Shown here piece by piece: positions 32,192-40,871 of a DNA stretch of 64,000 nucleotides (the first letter of the stretch is position 1; each line of letters starts with the position of its first letter). Made by a program: the position numbers and the translations under genes. Location: contig NZ_MLAM01000004.1 in assembly GCF_002272825.1 (NCBI RefSeq), forward strand, positions 1-64,000. The letters are read 5' to 3'. Below the pieces are notes generated by a model, which searched no databases, had not been told where the DNA came from, and saw nothing but the letters and a program-made list of their open reading frames with translations. The stretch is from Helicobacter sp. 11S02596-1 (GTDB lineage Bacteria; Campylobacterota; Campylobacteria; Campylobacterales; Helicobacteraceae).

Positions 32192-33337
32192 CTAGCCCAA
32201 ACACTCTTTTGTAGCTTGTTGCGTTAATTGTTTTTGAATTTTTATAGCTTCCAAAAGAACAAACTGCAACGATCGTGTGTTGGTTTGAGTAAGCGAAGAT
32301 ATAGGGATCACAAACAAAGGCATTCCCTCCAAAGATTTTTTTTCATCTGCTCGGGGTGTGCTTTCAAGCAACGCTCCATCAATAAAATACTCCCAATCCT
32401 TTTGCAATCCAAAACGATCGCATTTTAAACCTTCAATCCCTAAAAAAACATAAAATTCCTGAATGTTTTGCAACGATTCTTCCAATGCGTCTATCTTGCT
32501 CAAAACGATTCCAAAGGGTCTTGAATGCAATTGTGTGGAGAAATTTTTAAGCTCAGCTCTTAATTTTTGATATTGAGACAACAGGCTTTTTTGAGAACTT
32601 ACATCTAGCACAAAAAGCAGGATTTTGGTTCGCTCAATATGCCGCAAAAATTCTATCCCAAGCCCCCTGCCCTCGCTCGCTCCATCGATGATTCCTGGAA
32701 TGTCTGCCACCACAAACGTATGCAACTCATCAGGCTGGACAACGCCTAGATTAGGCACTAGCGTCGTAAATTCATAATTAGCAATCTCAGGCTTAGCATT
32801 TGAAATCACAGAAATCAGCGTGGATTTGCCGACATTAGGGAAACCCACCAGCCCAACATCAGCGATGAGTTTCAATTCTAATCGGATATGCTTTTCTTCA
32901 CCAGGAAGCCCGCTTTGTGCGTAAGTAGGGCGTTGATTCACAGAATTTTTAAATCGAGCATTCCCAAGCCCACCTTTGCCGCCTTTTAAGACCTTGACCT
33001 TAGGGGCTTGCCCCATCAGATCATAAAGCAACTCATTACTCTCAAAATCAAAAATTTGCGTGCCGGGAGGGACTTTGATGATAATATCTTCGCCACGCTT
33101 CCCACTGCATTTTTTCCCCCCACCGGGTTGGCCATTTTTAGCTTTGTAATGCTTGGTCCCACGAAAGCTAGAGAGCGTATCGGTATTGGGATCAATCTCA
33201 AAATAAACATCGCCCCCCCCGCCCCCATCGCCCCCATCAGGCCCGCCATTAAGGACAAATTTTTCCCGCCGAAAGCTCACCGCCCCCGCCCCACCTTTGC
33301 CCGAAGCGATAAAAATATCTACATTATCCACAAACAT
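32192..33337 (-). CDS. obgE: GTPase ObgE/CgtA
   Basis: An essential GTPase for 50S ribosome maturation and stringent control. The 381-residue protein has the Gly-rich Obg domain (about 1-160, with [14 protein letters not shown] near 32-45), G1 [12 protein letters not shown] near 165-176, G2 TTLVPNLG, G3 DIPGIIDGA near 213-221 and G4 LSKID near 285. A G8 run inside the Gly codons is in frame. It lies downstream of rpmA with the virK gene between; H. pylori has HP0303 here. Confidence 0.97.
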   Translation of the reverse strand: MFVDNVDIFIASGKGGAGAVSFRREKFVLNGGPDGGDGGGGGDVYFEIDPNTDTLSSFRGTKHYKAKNGQPGGGKKCSGKRGEDIIIKVPPGTQIFDFESNELLYDLMGQAPKVKVLKGGKGGLGNARFKNSVNQRPTYAQSGLPGEEKHIRLELKLIADVGLVGFPNVGKSTLISVISNAKPEIANYEFTTLVPNLGVVQPDELHTFVVADIPGIIDGASEGRGLGIEFLRHIERTKILLFVLDVSSQKSLLSQYQKLRAELKNFSTQLHSRPFGIVLSKIDALEESLQNIQEFYVFLGIEGLKCDRFGLQKDWEYFIDGALLESTPRADEKKSLEGMPLFVIPISSLTQTNTRSLQFVLLEAIKIQKQLTQQATKECLG

Positions 33338-33346
33338 TGAGTATCC

Positions 33347-34265
33347 CTAATTATTGACTTCTTTTACAGAAAATATTTTATCCATTTTGCCCTGTATTTC
33401 TTCAAGCATTTCAAAACGTTTTTTATACATCGAACGCTTATGGCTTGAAATATCCTCAAGGTTTTTGCGTGTAGGTGATAGCCAGTGATAGTAATGCCTG
33501 CCAACTTGAAGCAACTCCCCGCCAGATTCTTGAAACATTTTATCATAATCCACATTAAAACCCTTTTTAAGCCCCTTATTTGAACGGACTTGAGACTTTT
33601 GCGTGATACCTAATGTGCGTTGGCAAGCCAGCGATTTTGCCAACATTTTTAGCACCTCAATCAACAAAGCTGGTGGGCGCAGACCAAAACATTTTTTTGT
33701 CAAAAGCTTGATTTCATCATTGCCCACTTCAGTAATCTTAGCACCTTGAATCGAAGCGATCAATAAATCATTCTCAGGGGTAAAGGCAAATGTCGCTTGA
33801 TAAATCCAATTTTGACCCCCCCCCCCCGCGCGTGGTATTTTTCAAAATAAGCGCCCAAAATCCCTCTTCAGAAATCAATGGATTTGCCTCCAAGCTCAAA
33901 ATATAGGGCGTATCATCTGGGTTTTTAGCATCTATGCTAAAAATCTCAATACTATTTTTCCACAATGGCAAAATGCCCGAATTAAAATGGAATTTTTGCA
34001 TAAAAGACAAATCAGAGATGATGAGTTTGAAACGTTCTTTTGCATTGAATTTTCTATTGCAAAAACACTTGATAAGCACATACGCACTCATCGGCTTTGA
34101 TTGGATAAGATCAATCAAAAATGGATTTTTGTTTATAAATTTTTCAAATCGCAACACATAAGAATAAAAAGCGATTTTTCTTAGATAAAAACGAAAATAT
34201 CGACGCATCGAAATCTGAAAACTCTTATCTTTTAATAATTTTGCACCAAAAAACCTATATGCCAC
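33347..34265 (-). pseudogene. VirK/YbjX-family (DUF535) gene, split by a G12 tract; probable phase-variable OFF state
   Basis: Two adjacent frames are the halves of one VirK/YbjX (DUF535) protein. The N-terminal half (34265 to the tract, through ILSLEANPLISEEGFWALIL) runs into twelve Gs and stops at 33774. The C-terminal half resumes in another frame just after the tract (NWIYQATFAFTPEN, then LIASIQGAK, CFGLRPPALLIE, NVDYDKMFQESGG, SSHKRSMYKKRFEM). With 11 or 14 Gs the reading frame is continuous and gives about 305 residues, full family length. VirK/YbjX proteins are linked in enterobacteria to lipid A changes and resistance to antimicrobial peptides; their role in Helicobacter is not established. 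It lies between rpmA and obgE. Confidence 0.85.
33816..33827 (-). repeat. Homopolymeric tract, 12 C on plus strand (G12 in the virK-like gene)
   Basis: Twelve consecutive C residues on the plus strand read as G12 in the minus-strand gene. The tract sits exactly where the two halves of the DUF535 frame fail to join. Slipped-strand changes of one base would restore or break the frame. Tract length in an assembly can be inaccurate. Confidence 0.9.
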
Positions 34266-34473
34266 GATGATTTCTTATTGTTAATCTTTAAAATTATTAT
34301 GAACTAAATATTATAGGAAAAATAAACTTAATCATCGCAAAATAATGATAGAACAATCTATCTGTAGAATGGTCGCAAAACAATCGCAGGATAAATTTAA
34401 AATGAAAATTTTTTGAATGAGGATGCGAGAGGACTACAATCAAGAATCCTCTCTAAATATGAAGCCCGAAGTA
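34266..34473. other. Intergenic region between rpmA and the virK-like gene
   Basis: About 200 AT-rich bases. They contain no open frame of interest. They could hold the rpmA 3' end and a promoter for the virK-like gene, but I see no strong -10 or terminator stem. Confidence 0.35.
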
Positions 34474-34734
34474 TTAAACGGAAGCAGATATAACAGAAAC
34501 TTTCTTGCGGTGCTTGTCTTTTTGCTGGAATGTTACCACCCCATCAATCAAAGCAAAAATAGTATGATCCTTGCCGATACCAACGTTGCTACCGGGATGG
34601 ATTTTTGTGCCTCGTTGTCTGACGATAATATTTCCCGCCCGCACAAACTGCGAGCCAAATTTTTTAATACCTAGTCTTCTACCGGCAGAATCACGATTAT
34701 TCTGGGTGCTTCCCTGACCTTTCTTGTGTGCCAT
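34474..34734 (-). CDS. rpmA: 50S ribosomal protein L27
   Basis: An 86-residue protein of the large subunit near the peptidyl-transferase centre. The start [22 protein letters not shown] and the middle [15 protein letters not shown] are near-invariant family sequences. It has no N-terminal cleaved extension of the Firmicute type. AAGGAG precedes the ATG. It follows rplU by 11 bases. Confidence 0.98.
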   Translation of the reverse strand: MAHKKGQGSTQNNRDSAGRRLGIKKFGSQFVRAGNIIVRQRGTKIHPGSNVGIGKDHTIFALIDGVVTFQQKDKHRKKVSVISASV

Positions 34735-34745
34735 CTATAGCTCCT

Positions 34746-35057
34746 TTATCCTACTATCTTTAAGATTCTTACTCGAGTGAAGTCGCGTCTAAAACCTCGT
34801 TTGGTTTTGCTGTCTTTTCTTCTTCTCTTCTTGAATGTTACGACTTTTTTGCCCCTGCCCTCATTGATAACTTCCGCCTCAATCTTTGCTCCCCCAACAA
34901 AAGGAGTGCCTAATTTGAGATCATCATTATCGCAGATGGCTAGAACTTCGCTCAATTCTAACTTTGACTTTGGCTCAAGGCTCATTTTATCAAGCAAGAC
35001 GATATCGCCTTCTTGGACCTTGTATTGTTTGCCTCCATTCTTAAACACTGCATACAT
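34746..35057 (-). CDS. rplU: 50S ribosomal protein L21
   Basis: A 103-residue large-subunit protein. I start at the ATG giving [14 protein letters not shown], preceded by AAGGA; an 18-residue upstream extension of the frame is not family-like. The C-terminus [19 protein letters not shown] is the rRNA-binding basic segment. It is the first gene of the rplU-rpmA pair. Confidence 0.97.
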   Translation of the reverse strand: MYAVFKNGGKQYKVQEGDIVLLDKMSLEPKSKLELSEVLAICDNDDLKLGTPFVGGAKIEAEVINEGRGKKVVTFKKRRRKDSKTKRGFRRDFTRVRILKIVG

Positions 35058-35166
35058 TAGTTTTTCCTTGAGAAGTTTATTGTTTTCAAACGTCGCTTCA
35101 AAGCGATACAAAAAACCTCGAATTATATTAAAAAAAACCTAATTTTTACTTAAAACCTGCACCAAA

Positions 35167-35538
35167 CTACACCCTGGCAATACATTCGATCTCTACGAGT
35201 GCATTTTTTGGGAGTGTTTTGACCGCAATGGTCGTGCGTGCAGGCTTATGGTTGTCAAAAAATTGGGCATAAACCGCATTAAGTTCATTAAAATTATCCA
35301 TATCAGACAAAAAAACCGATGTTTTGATAACGCCAGAAAGCGAGCTGCCCGCTGCTTCTAAGACATTTTTTAGATTTTGCAAAACCTGCTTGGTTTGTGC
35401 TGTAATATCACCATCAAGAAAGCTCCCATCGGGCTTGAGGGCGATTTGCCCCGATGTATAGATAAGTCCATTATGAATAATAGCTTGTGAATAAGGTCCA
35501 ATGGCTTGTGGGGCATTGGAAGTCGATACGATTGTCAT
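35167..35538 (-). CDS. ridA: RidA/YjgF-family reactive-intermediate deaminase
   Basis: A 123-residue trimeric protein that hydrolyses reactive enamine/imine intermediates made by PLP enzymes. Conserved features: NAPQAIGPYSQA near residues 8-19, TSGQIALKPDG near 30-40, the substrate-binding Arg in PARTTIAV near 101, and ALVEIECIA near the end. Of two ATGs the second (35538) has AGGAGT seven bases upstream; the first is only one base away from it. Confidence 0.94.
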   Translation of the reverse strand: MTIVSTSNAPQAIGPYSQAIIHNGLIYTSGQIALKPDGSFLDGDITAQTKQVLQNLKNVLEAAGSSLSGVIKTSVFLSDMDNFNELNAVYAQFFDNHKPARTTIAVKTLPKNALVEIECIARV

Positions 35539-35616
35539 TTGCATTACTCCTAAGATTTTATTTTATTACTATATAATATGTTTGATTTGTAAAACATAAA
35601 TTTCAAAAGGCTTGCA

Positions 35617-36033
35617 ATGATGAAATTTTTTTGGATGATTTTTTTGGTAGCTGGAATGCTTTTCTCTGATAGTATCATTGTCGCCCAAGATACCCAAAAT
35701 TCCCAATCCCCTGAAGAACTCGCCGAAGCAGAAATCCCGCTAAAGCCCAATCAAGTCCTACTCATCGATCATCGCACCCACAAACCTGTTGGTATCATCG
35801 AGATTACAGATACGGGCAAATTTGTGCGACTACCCTTGCCAAAAAGCCCTCTTATAGAAAAAATCACATCCCTAGCCAAACCCCAAACCAACGAATCAAA
35901 AACGCCATCAAACAAACCCGATAAACCCTTACCCGATGAATCACTTATTCAGAAAAAAAGAGAATGGGATAAAAAACAAATCCCTTTTTTGATCCAAGAA
36001 GAAACTATCGAGGGGGCAATTCCATCAGATTAA
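35617..36033 (+). CDS. Secreted protein of unknown function
   Basis: Not recognised. A 138-residue protein has a signal peptide (MKFFWMIFLVAGMLFS). The middle (LKPNQVLLIDHRTHKPVGIIEITDTGKFVRLPLP, about residues 42-75) looks like a small folded beta segment. The last 60 residues are rich in Pro, Lys and Ser and probably disordered. It lies just upstream of flgL in the same direction, and a periplasmic or flagellar-assembly role is possible but unsupported. Confidence 0.65.
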   Translation: MMKFFWMIFLVAGMLFSDSIIVAQDTQNSQSPEELAEAEIPLKPNQVLLIDHRTHKPVGIIEITDTGKFVRLPLPKSPLIEKITSLAKPQTNESKTPSNKPDKPLPDESLIQKKREWDKKQIPFLIQEETIEGAIPSD

Positions 36034-36079
36034 ATATTTAAACAAAATTCCGATAGTAAAATACCAGCTTGAATTGTTT

Positions 36080-36098
36080 TTGGGAATTATTTTTGCTT
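36080..36098 (+). promoter_or_regulatory. Sigma-54 (RpoN) promoter for flgL
   Basis: TTGGG followed by TTGCTT gives the GG (36083-36084), ten bases, GC (36095-36096) spacing diagnostic of sigma-54 -24/-12 elements. It lies about 48 bases before the flgL ATG. H. pylori flgL (HP0295) is an RpoN-regulated class 2 flagellar gene, so context agrees. Confidence 0.8.
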
Positions 36099-36145
36099 GG
36101 AAAAACCCAAAGCGATTCTAATTAATATGATATAAGGTGTTGTAA

Positions 36146-38692
36146 ATGCGCATTACTTTTGGAACAAAATACAACCAAATGAATTATTACCAAAATGTTC
36201 TCCAAAATAAGCTCAATGATATGAACACCAAAATCGCCTCAGGACTCAAAATCCAATATGGCTACCAAAATAGCAGTATCAACAATCAAAACCTCAAGCT
36301 AGAATTTGAAAAAAATACGCTTGATCAAGGCATAGATGTCGCCCAAGATGCGCATAATTCCACACTAAGCACGGATAAAGCCCTCAGCGAACTCTCTGAA
36401 ACAATGGTGCAGTTCAAAACCAAACTCATCCAAGCAGGCAATGACATCCACTCCGCAAACTCCAGAGAGGCTATCGCAAGTGATTTAGAAAAACTCAAAG
36501 ACCATATCATCAATATCGCTAACACCTCCATAGGCGGGGATTTTTTATTTGGGGGTAGCAAGGTCGATCGAGCGCCATTTGATGCTTCAGGCAAATATTA
36601 TGGCAATGATGAACGATTAAATGCCCTCATCAGCTCAAACAACCTCGTGCCTTATAATATCACCGGACACGAATTGTTTTTTGGGCGTGATTCTGACAAA
36701 CACAAAATCATCACTACCAACATAAAAATGCTCAACCAAAGCAAGCTCCATCCTGATGTTATGGACGCTTTGAACAAAACCAACCCGCCATCAGAAGAAT
36801 ACATCAAGCCTGAAGACACATTGCGAGATCTCATCGGCGATGATAACAATGACCCCGCCACAGCTTCCAAAGAATATTTTTATCTGCGTGGGGTGCGACC
36901 TGATGGGAGCAATTTCAAGGCAAAATTTAGCTTTGATAAAGCCTATAGCAATAAAGAAAATGCCACCAGCGTAAATGACTTGCTCATTCGTATTGGGAAA
37001 GAATTTGGCAATACACCCCAAAACAAAGTCGTTGATATTTCTTTGAATGCGTGGGGGCAGATTGAGATCAAAGACTTGCGTCCCGGAAATTCCAATATCG
37101 ATTTTCATCTGATTTCTAGCGATATGGATGTGGATAATTTAGAAGAGCTCAAAACCAATGGCGCAAGGGTGACTTCATTTAACAAAAGCCCCTTTTTGAC
37201 TGACAAAAGCCTCTCAAGCATTCAGGGCGTGGTGGATAATTATGATTTTAGATTTGTCCATATCCCGACAGCGTTTATCACAAATGATAATGCACCAGCG
37301 ACAAAAAATACAAAACTTTCTGATGTGCTAGGTGAAAGCGTTGCGACTATACAGATTGATGGCACACGACCCAATAACAAAGATGGAACGCCCGATATAG
37401 AACCCATAGAACCCCTCTATATCGATACAACAGACACCACAATGGGCGATTTGATAGATCAGATCAAATCGCATTTTGGAGGCGATATTGATGTAGAGAT
37501 TTCTAATGGCAGGCTAAATATTGTTGATAATAATGTCAAAAACAAAGAACACGATAGCAAAACACCCCCATTTGATGGCGAACACGGCTTTAGCATTTCT
37601 CTAAAAACGCTGGATAAAAATGGCTTAGAAACCGATGGCATCCCCACAGACTACGAAAATGAATATGAAAAAACTTATTTTGCCAACAAAGGCTCCAAAC
37701 TCGCAGGCAATATCTCTCAAGTCCTAGCCGATGGGAGTGGCTTTGCCAATGCAGGCACAAAGCTTTCAGAGGTTGCTGGCGGGAGCATTGCGGGGCAATC
37801 ATACACATTCAAGCTAGAAGATCACAATGGCGTCCCTATCGAAGCCCAAATACTTTTTGACAAAAATGGCTCGTATCTAAAGCTCCCGAGCAAAACCCCC
37901 AATAAAGCCGAATACATCATCCCGCTTTATAATCCCAACGATGAGCCTCCAGCAATCAGTATCACCAAAGCCGATGATGTAACATACCAGCAATTAATGG
38001 ATGCGATGAGTATTGCGCTTAATTACAGCAATCAGCCCCAAGAAGCTTACCTGAAAGCCGAAAACAGAGACAATGCGCCATCGCAAGAAAACAAAAACGC
38101 CTATGAAGCACTCCTAGATCAAGCCAAAGGTGTCCTCTCTGTCAGTATGACAAGAAATGGAAAAATCGAGATTCAAGACAATATGCGCTCTATCAGCAAG
38201 ATGAAATTTATGATTTACAACAACACAACCAACGACTTTTCTGCCCAAGCCTTGAAAAACGATACTTCAGGTATCCGCCTCAATGCCAATAACGCCCTCA
38301 CGATTGATGAACCCGATATTAATTTTTTCGAACAAATTGATGATATTATCGAATCTGTCAGAAAAGGGATTTATCGACCCGATAGCTTTGGAAATACCTA
38401 TACAACGGATATGAGAAAACTTGGCATACAAAATGGCATAACAGCATTTGACCATCTCAGCGACCATATCGAAAAAATGATAGCGTTAAATGGATCTCAC
38501 AGCAAAACATTTGAAAATATCATCAGAAGAAACGAAGTCTTAAAAGTTCAAGTTGAATCGATAAAAGGGGAGGTTATGGGGACAGATATTGCAGAAACCT
38601 ATAATAAATTTTCAAACCTTACAACCAACTACAACGCTGTTTTATCTTCTACAAGTAGAATCAACCAAATGTCTTTGGTAAATTACCTATAA
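36146..38692 (+). CDS. flgL: Flagellar hook-associated protein 3 (FlgL)
   Basis: The hook-filament junction protein. At 848 residues it is far longer than enteric FlgL but like the 828-residue H. pylori protein (HP0295, once called a flagellin B homologue). The N-terminal D0/D1 helices begin RITFGTKYNQMNYYQNVLQNKLNDMNTKIASG (shown here only in part: MNTKIASGLKIQYGYQNSS), with LFGGSKVDRAPFD near 133-145. The C-terminal flagellin-like helix includes TDIAETYNKFSNLTTNYNAVL near 810-830. The large middle is the variable surface region. Transcription is probably sigma-54 dependent. Confidence 0.95.
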   Translation: MRITFGTKYNQMNYYQNVLQNKLNDMNTKIASGLKIQYGYQNSSINNQNLKLEFEKNTLDQGIDVAQDAHNSTLSTDKALSELSETMVQFKTKLIQAGNDIHSANSREAIASDLEKLKDHIINIANTSIGGDFLFGGSKVDRAPFDASGKYYGNDERLNALISSNNLVPYNITGHELFFGRDSDKHKIITTNIKMLNQSKLHPDVMDALNKTNPPSEEYIKPEDTLRDLIGDDNNDPATASKEYFYLRGVRPDGSNFKAKFSFDKAYSNKENATSVNDLLIRIGKEFGNTPQNKVVDISLNAWGQIEIKDLRPGNSNIDFHLISSDMDVDNLEELKTNGARVTSFNKSPFLTDKSLSSIQGVVDNYDFRFVHIPTAFITNDNAPATKNTKLSDVLGESVATIQIDGTRPNNKDGTPDIEPIEPLYIDTTDTTMGDLIDQIKSHFGGDIDVEISNGRLNIVDNNVKNKEHDSKTPPFDGEHGFSISLKTLDKNGLETDGIPTDYENEYEKTYFANKGSKLAGNISQVLADGSGFANAGTKLSEVAGGSIAGQSYTFKLEDHNGVPIEAQILFDKNGSYLKLPSKTPNKAEYIIPLYNPNDEPPAISITKADDVTYQQLMDAMSIALNYSNQPQEAYLKAENRDNAPSQENKNAYEALLDQAKGVLSVSMTRNGKIEIQDNMRSISKMKFMIYNNTTNDFSAQALKNDTSGIRLNANNALTIDEPDINFFEQIDDIIESVRKGIYRPDSFGNTYTTDMRKLGIQNGITAFDHLSDHIEKMIALNGSHSKTFENIIRRNEVLKVQVESIKGEVMGTDIAETYNKFSNLTTNYNAVLSSTSRINQMSLVNYL

Positions 38693-38799
38693 AACCAGCA
38701 TAAATATCTTCTAAAAACTATAAAGCCACCCCCGAAGCAATATCAGGGATGGCGATAACAATAACATTGTATTTTTTATAACTTAACAAAACAAAAAGG
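38693..38799. other. Intergenic region after flgL
   Basis: A weak stem ACAAT/ATTGT followed by a T-run lies near 38762-38780 and could end flgL transcripts. The rest shows no gene. It borders the 3' end of the putative RepG RNA on the opposite strand. Confidence 0.35.
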
Positions 38800-38891
38800 A
38801 GATCGATGCACAAATTTTAGAGTAGAGAAAGGAGGGGGAGGTGACTCTACTCCTGTGCATCTGGCCAAACCAGATAAACTGAAATTTGGTT
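38800..38891 (-). ncRNA. repG: Probable RepG small RNA (regulator of polymeric G-repeats)
   Basis: On the minus strand a stem-loop with an 8-bp perfect stem (38845-38852 with 38820-38827) holds a 17-base loop that is almost only C and U, with CCTCCCCCTCC at its centre. An outer 8-bp perfect stem (38854-38861 with 38805-38812) extends it. ATCTGG/CCAGAT forms another hairpin nearer the 5' end. TATTAT at 38903-38898 is a likely -10, putting the start near 38891. In H. pylori RepG lies between HP1043 (hsrA) and HP1044 and has a C/U-rich terminator loop that binds the poly-G leader of tlpB. Location next to hsrA and the loop composition both match. Ends are approximate. Confidence 0.7.
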
Positions 38892-39067
38892 AGGGGTATA
38901 ATACAAACAAAAAGTATATATTTAGTCAATGGATTTTTATAACATTCAAAAATTTTCACCTCTTTGAAATCTAAACCACCCCATTTGCAAAAGATTTGAG
39001 TTATGCACACAACTCATATATAGGTTCTTAAAATTCATTGAATTTCGTTTAAATTAATCTAAAACTA

Positions 39068-39076
39068 TGCTATAAT
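39068..39076 (+). promoter_or_regulatory. Extended -10 promoter for hsrA
   Basis: TGCTATAAT at 39068-39076 is a perfect extended -10, 38 bases before the hsrA ATG. HsrA is known to autoregulate in H. pylori; an AT-rich TTTAAATTAA stretch just upstream (about 39049-39058) might be its site, but I cannot confirm that by eye. Confidence 0.6.
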
Positions 39077-39113
39077 CTCAAGATTTAATAATATCTTTAT
39101 CAAGGATGAATGG

Positions 39114-39797
39114 ATGCGTATCTTAATAATAGAAGATGATTCTTCGCTAGGCAAGACTATCAGTGATTTCCTAAACCAACACGGCTACCAAACCGATATT
39201 GCTGAAAATCTCAAAGATGGTGAATATTTCATCAATATTAGAAACTACGATCTCATTTTGATCAATTCAAAACTCCCTGATGGCGATGGTATCAGCATTG
39301 TTGCTCAAATAAAATCAAAACATCCCTGCGTCCCCCTCATTATGCTCGCTTCCAAACCCAAACCCGAACAAGAAATCGAAGCATTCAAAATCGGTGTCGA
39401 TGATTTTATCGCCAAGCCATTTGATTTAAATGTCTTGATTGCAAGGATTGAAGCGAGACTTAGGTTCTGGGGTTCTAGTGTTATTGAAATTGAAGATTTG
39501 ATTATTAATCCTGATGAAGAAAAAATCACCTACAAAGGTAAAGAAATCGAAGTCAAAGGCAAGCCTTTCGAGGTTCTCACGCACCTAGCAAGACACCGAG
39601 ATCAAATCGTATCCAAAGAGCAATTGCTCGATGCCATCTGGGAAGAGCCTGAACTCGTAACGCCGAATGTCATTGAAGTAGCCATCAACCAGATCAGGCA
39701 AAAAATGGATAAACCGCTCAATATTTCCACCGTTGAAACCGTTCGTCGGAGAGGCTATCGCTTTTGCTATCCAAAACACGCTCAAGATGATGAATGA
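39114..39797 (+). CDS. hsrA: Orphan essential response regulator HsrA (HP1043-like)
   Basis: A 227-residue OmpR-type regulator. The receiver (1-115) is atypical: the phospho-acceptor Asp is replaced by Asn51 (LILINSKLP), while the acidic pair E7-D8-D9 and Lys of IAKPFD remain. The C-terminal winged helix (130-222) with EVKGKPFEVLTHLARHRDQI and TPNVIEVAINQIRQKMDKP is nearly identical to what I recall of HP1043, an essential, phosphorylation-independent global regulator without a cognate kinase. It is divergent from the RepG candidate. Confidence 0.95.
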   Translation: MRILIIEDDSSLGKTISDFLNQHGYQTDIAENLKDGEYFINIRNYDLILINSKLPDGDGISIVAQIKSKHPCVPLIMLASKPKPEQEIEAFKIGVDDFIAKPFDLNVLIARIEARLRFWGSSVIEIEDLIINPDEEKITYKGKEIEVKGKPFEVLTHLARHRDQIVSKEQLLDAIWEEPELVTPNVIEVAINQIRQKMDKPLNISTVETVRRRGYRFCYPKHAQDDE

Positions 39798-39857
39798 TAG
39801 ATTGACAAATAATAGACGATAAATAATCCAAACACTCACCAATAAGCTCATCATTGA

Positions 39858-40871
39858 TTAATCTGCCTGCAAACCCCCCTGAAAACCTATCGCTTGAAAT
39901 CTTTCCCCTAAGCCCCCCGGGCTTATCAGGGGTTTGATTTTTGAAACTTCTCGTAAATAATTTTCATAGCTTGTATTTTCACTAAACTTTTGGAGCAAAT
40001 CACCCAGCCCCAAATCCAACAATGCCTTTCCTTGTGCCTCGAAAAATAATTTTTTTGCACCAAAAGATTCAAAAAAATCGCTAATCAAAGAAAAATCAAC
40101 ATCATAAGTGATGTCAGATTTTTGATAAAAATGTTCCAAGTTTTTTTGAACTTCTAAAAAATGATAAACCTGATGGTTTTCATAAACCCTCAAATCAATC
40201 GCATTCCTAGCCCCCCATTGCCCATAATCAAAAGTTAAAAATCTCCATTTTTTAGCTCGTGCAAGCTTGCTAGTAAGCCCAAAAATAAAATCCTTCAAAC
40301 CCAATGGAATCTGCCCCAAAGCCACCCCATACCGCTGTGCTAAAGATGTGATTTCTTCGCAGGCTTCCTGCCAAAATATACGATGATTATCTACATATGC
40401 CATCTTAGAATCTCTAAAAATCTCACAAACAAACGCATCAAAAAGTTCATTACAAAAAACAAACGCACAATCTGAAGAATCCACATCTAGCTCATCCAAA
40501 TCGCTACATACTCGCAACTCTAAGCCAATGCGTGCCAAAAAATTTTTCTTTTGCACTAGGGCTAGATTGGGCAATGGTTCGATACTCACAAATTCACAAT
40601 CTTGCAATACCCCCACAGAAAGGGCGGACAAAAATTGTGCCACATCGCCCAATAAATGCCCCTTGTCTGCCCCAATTTCGATAATCTTTAGCGGCAAGGT
40701 AAGTTTTGAATTTTCCAACAGCCCAAGCAAATGATAAGCGATCGTCCCGCCAAAAAACCGACTCGCAGAAACTGAAGTATAAAAATCCCCACCTTTGCCT
40801 ACATAAGCGTGGCGATAATACCCATTTTTTCCATAAAGCCACTCGTGCATATACACGCTAAAGGGTATCAT
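39858..40871 (-). CDS. SAM-dependent methyltransferase, MidA/NDUFAF7-like (DUF185)
   Basis: A 337-residue protein of the MidA family. In mitochondria the homologue methylates an Arg of complex I; the bacterial substrate is not established. The N-terminus PFSVYMHEWLYGKNGYYRHAY and GGDFYTSVSASRFFGG match the family start, and the SAM site is KIIEIGADKGHLLGDV near 78-93. ECxE-like ELFDAF follows near 155. I place the start at 40871, where ATG overlaps the argD stop (ATGA); the longer frame runs back into argD. Confidence 0.82.
   Translation of the reverse strand: MIPFSVYMHEWLYGKNGYYRHAYVGKGGDFYTSVSASRFFGGTIAYHLLGLLENSKLTLPLKIIEIGADKGHLLGDVAQFLSALSVGVLQDCEFVSIEPLPNLALVQKKNFLARIGLELRVCSDLDELDVDSSDCAFVFCNELFDAFVCEIFRDSKMAYVDNHRIFWQEACEEITSLAQRYGVALGQIPLGLKDFIFGLTSKLARAKKWRFLTFDYGQWGARNAIDLRVYENHQVYHFLEVQKNLEHFYQKSDITYDVDFSLISDFFESFGAKKLFFEAQGKALLDLGLGDLLQKFSENTSYENYLREVSKIKPLISPGGLGERFQAIGFQGGLQAD

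Noticed and set aside
33213-33220. C8 run in obgE as a third phase-variable tract
   Set aside because: It encodes in-frame glycines of the Obg domain (GGGGG), the gene is intact and essential, and eight bases is short for switching.
38805-38819. Short ORF after AAGGAG at 38797 on the plus strand (MHKF)
   Set aside because: Only four codons, and it lies inside the predicted structured RNA.
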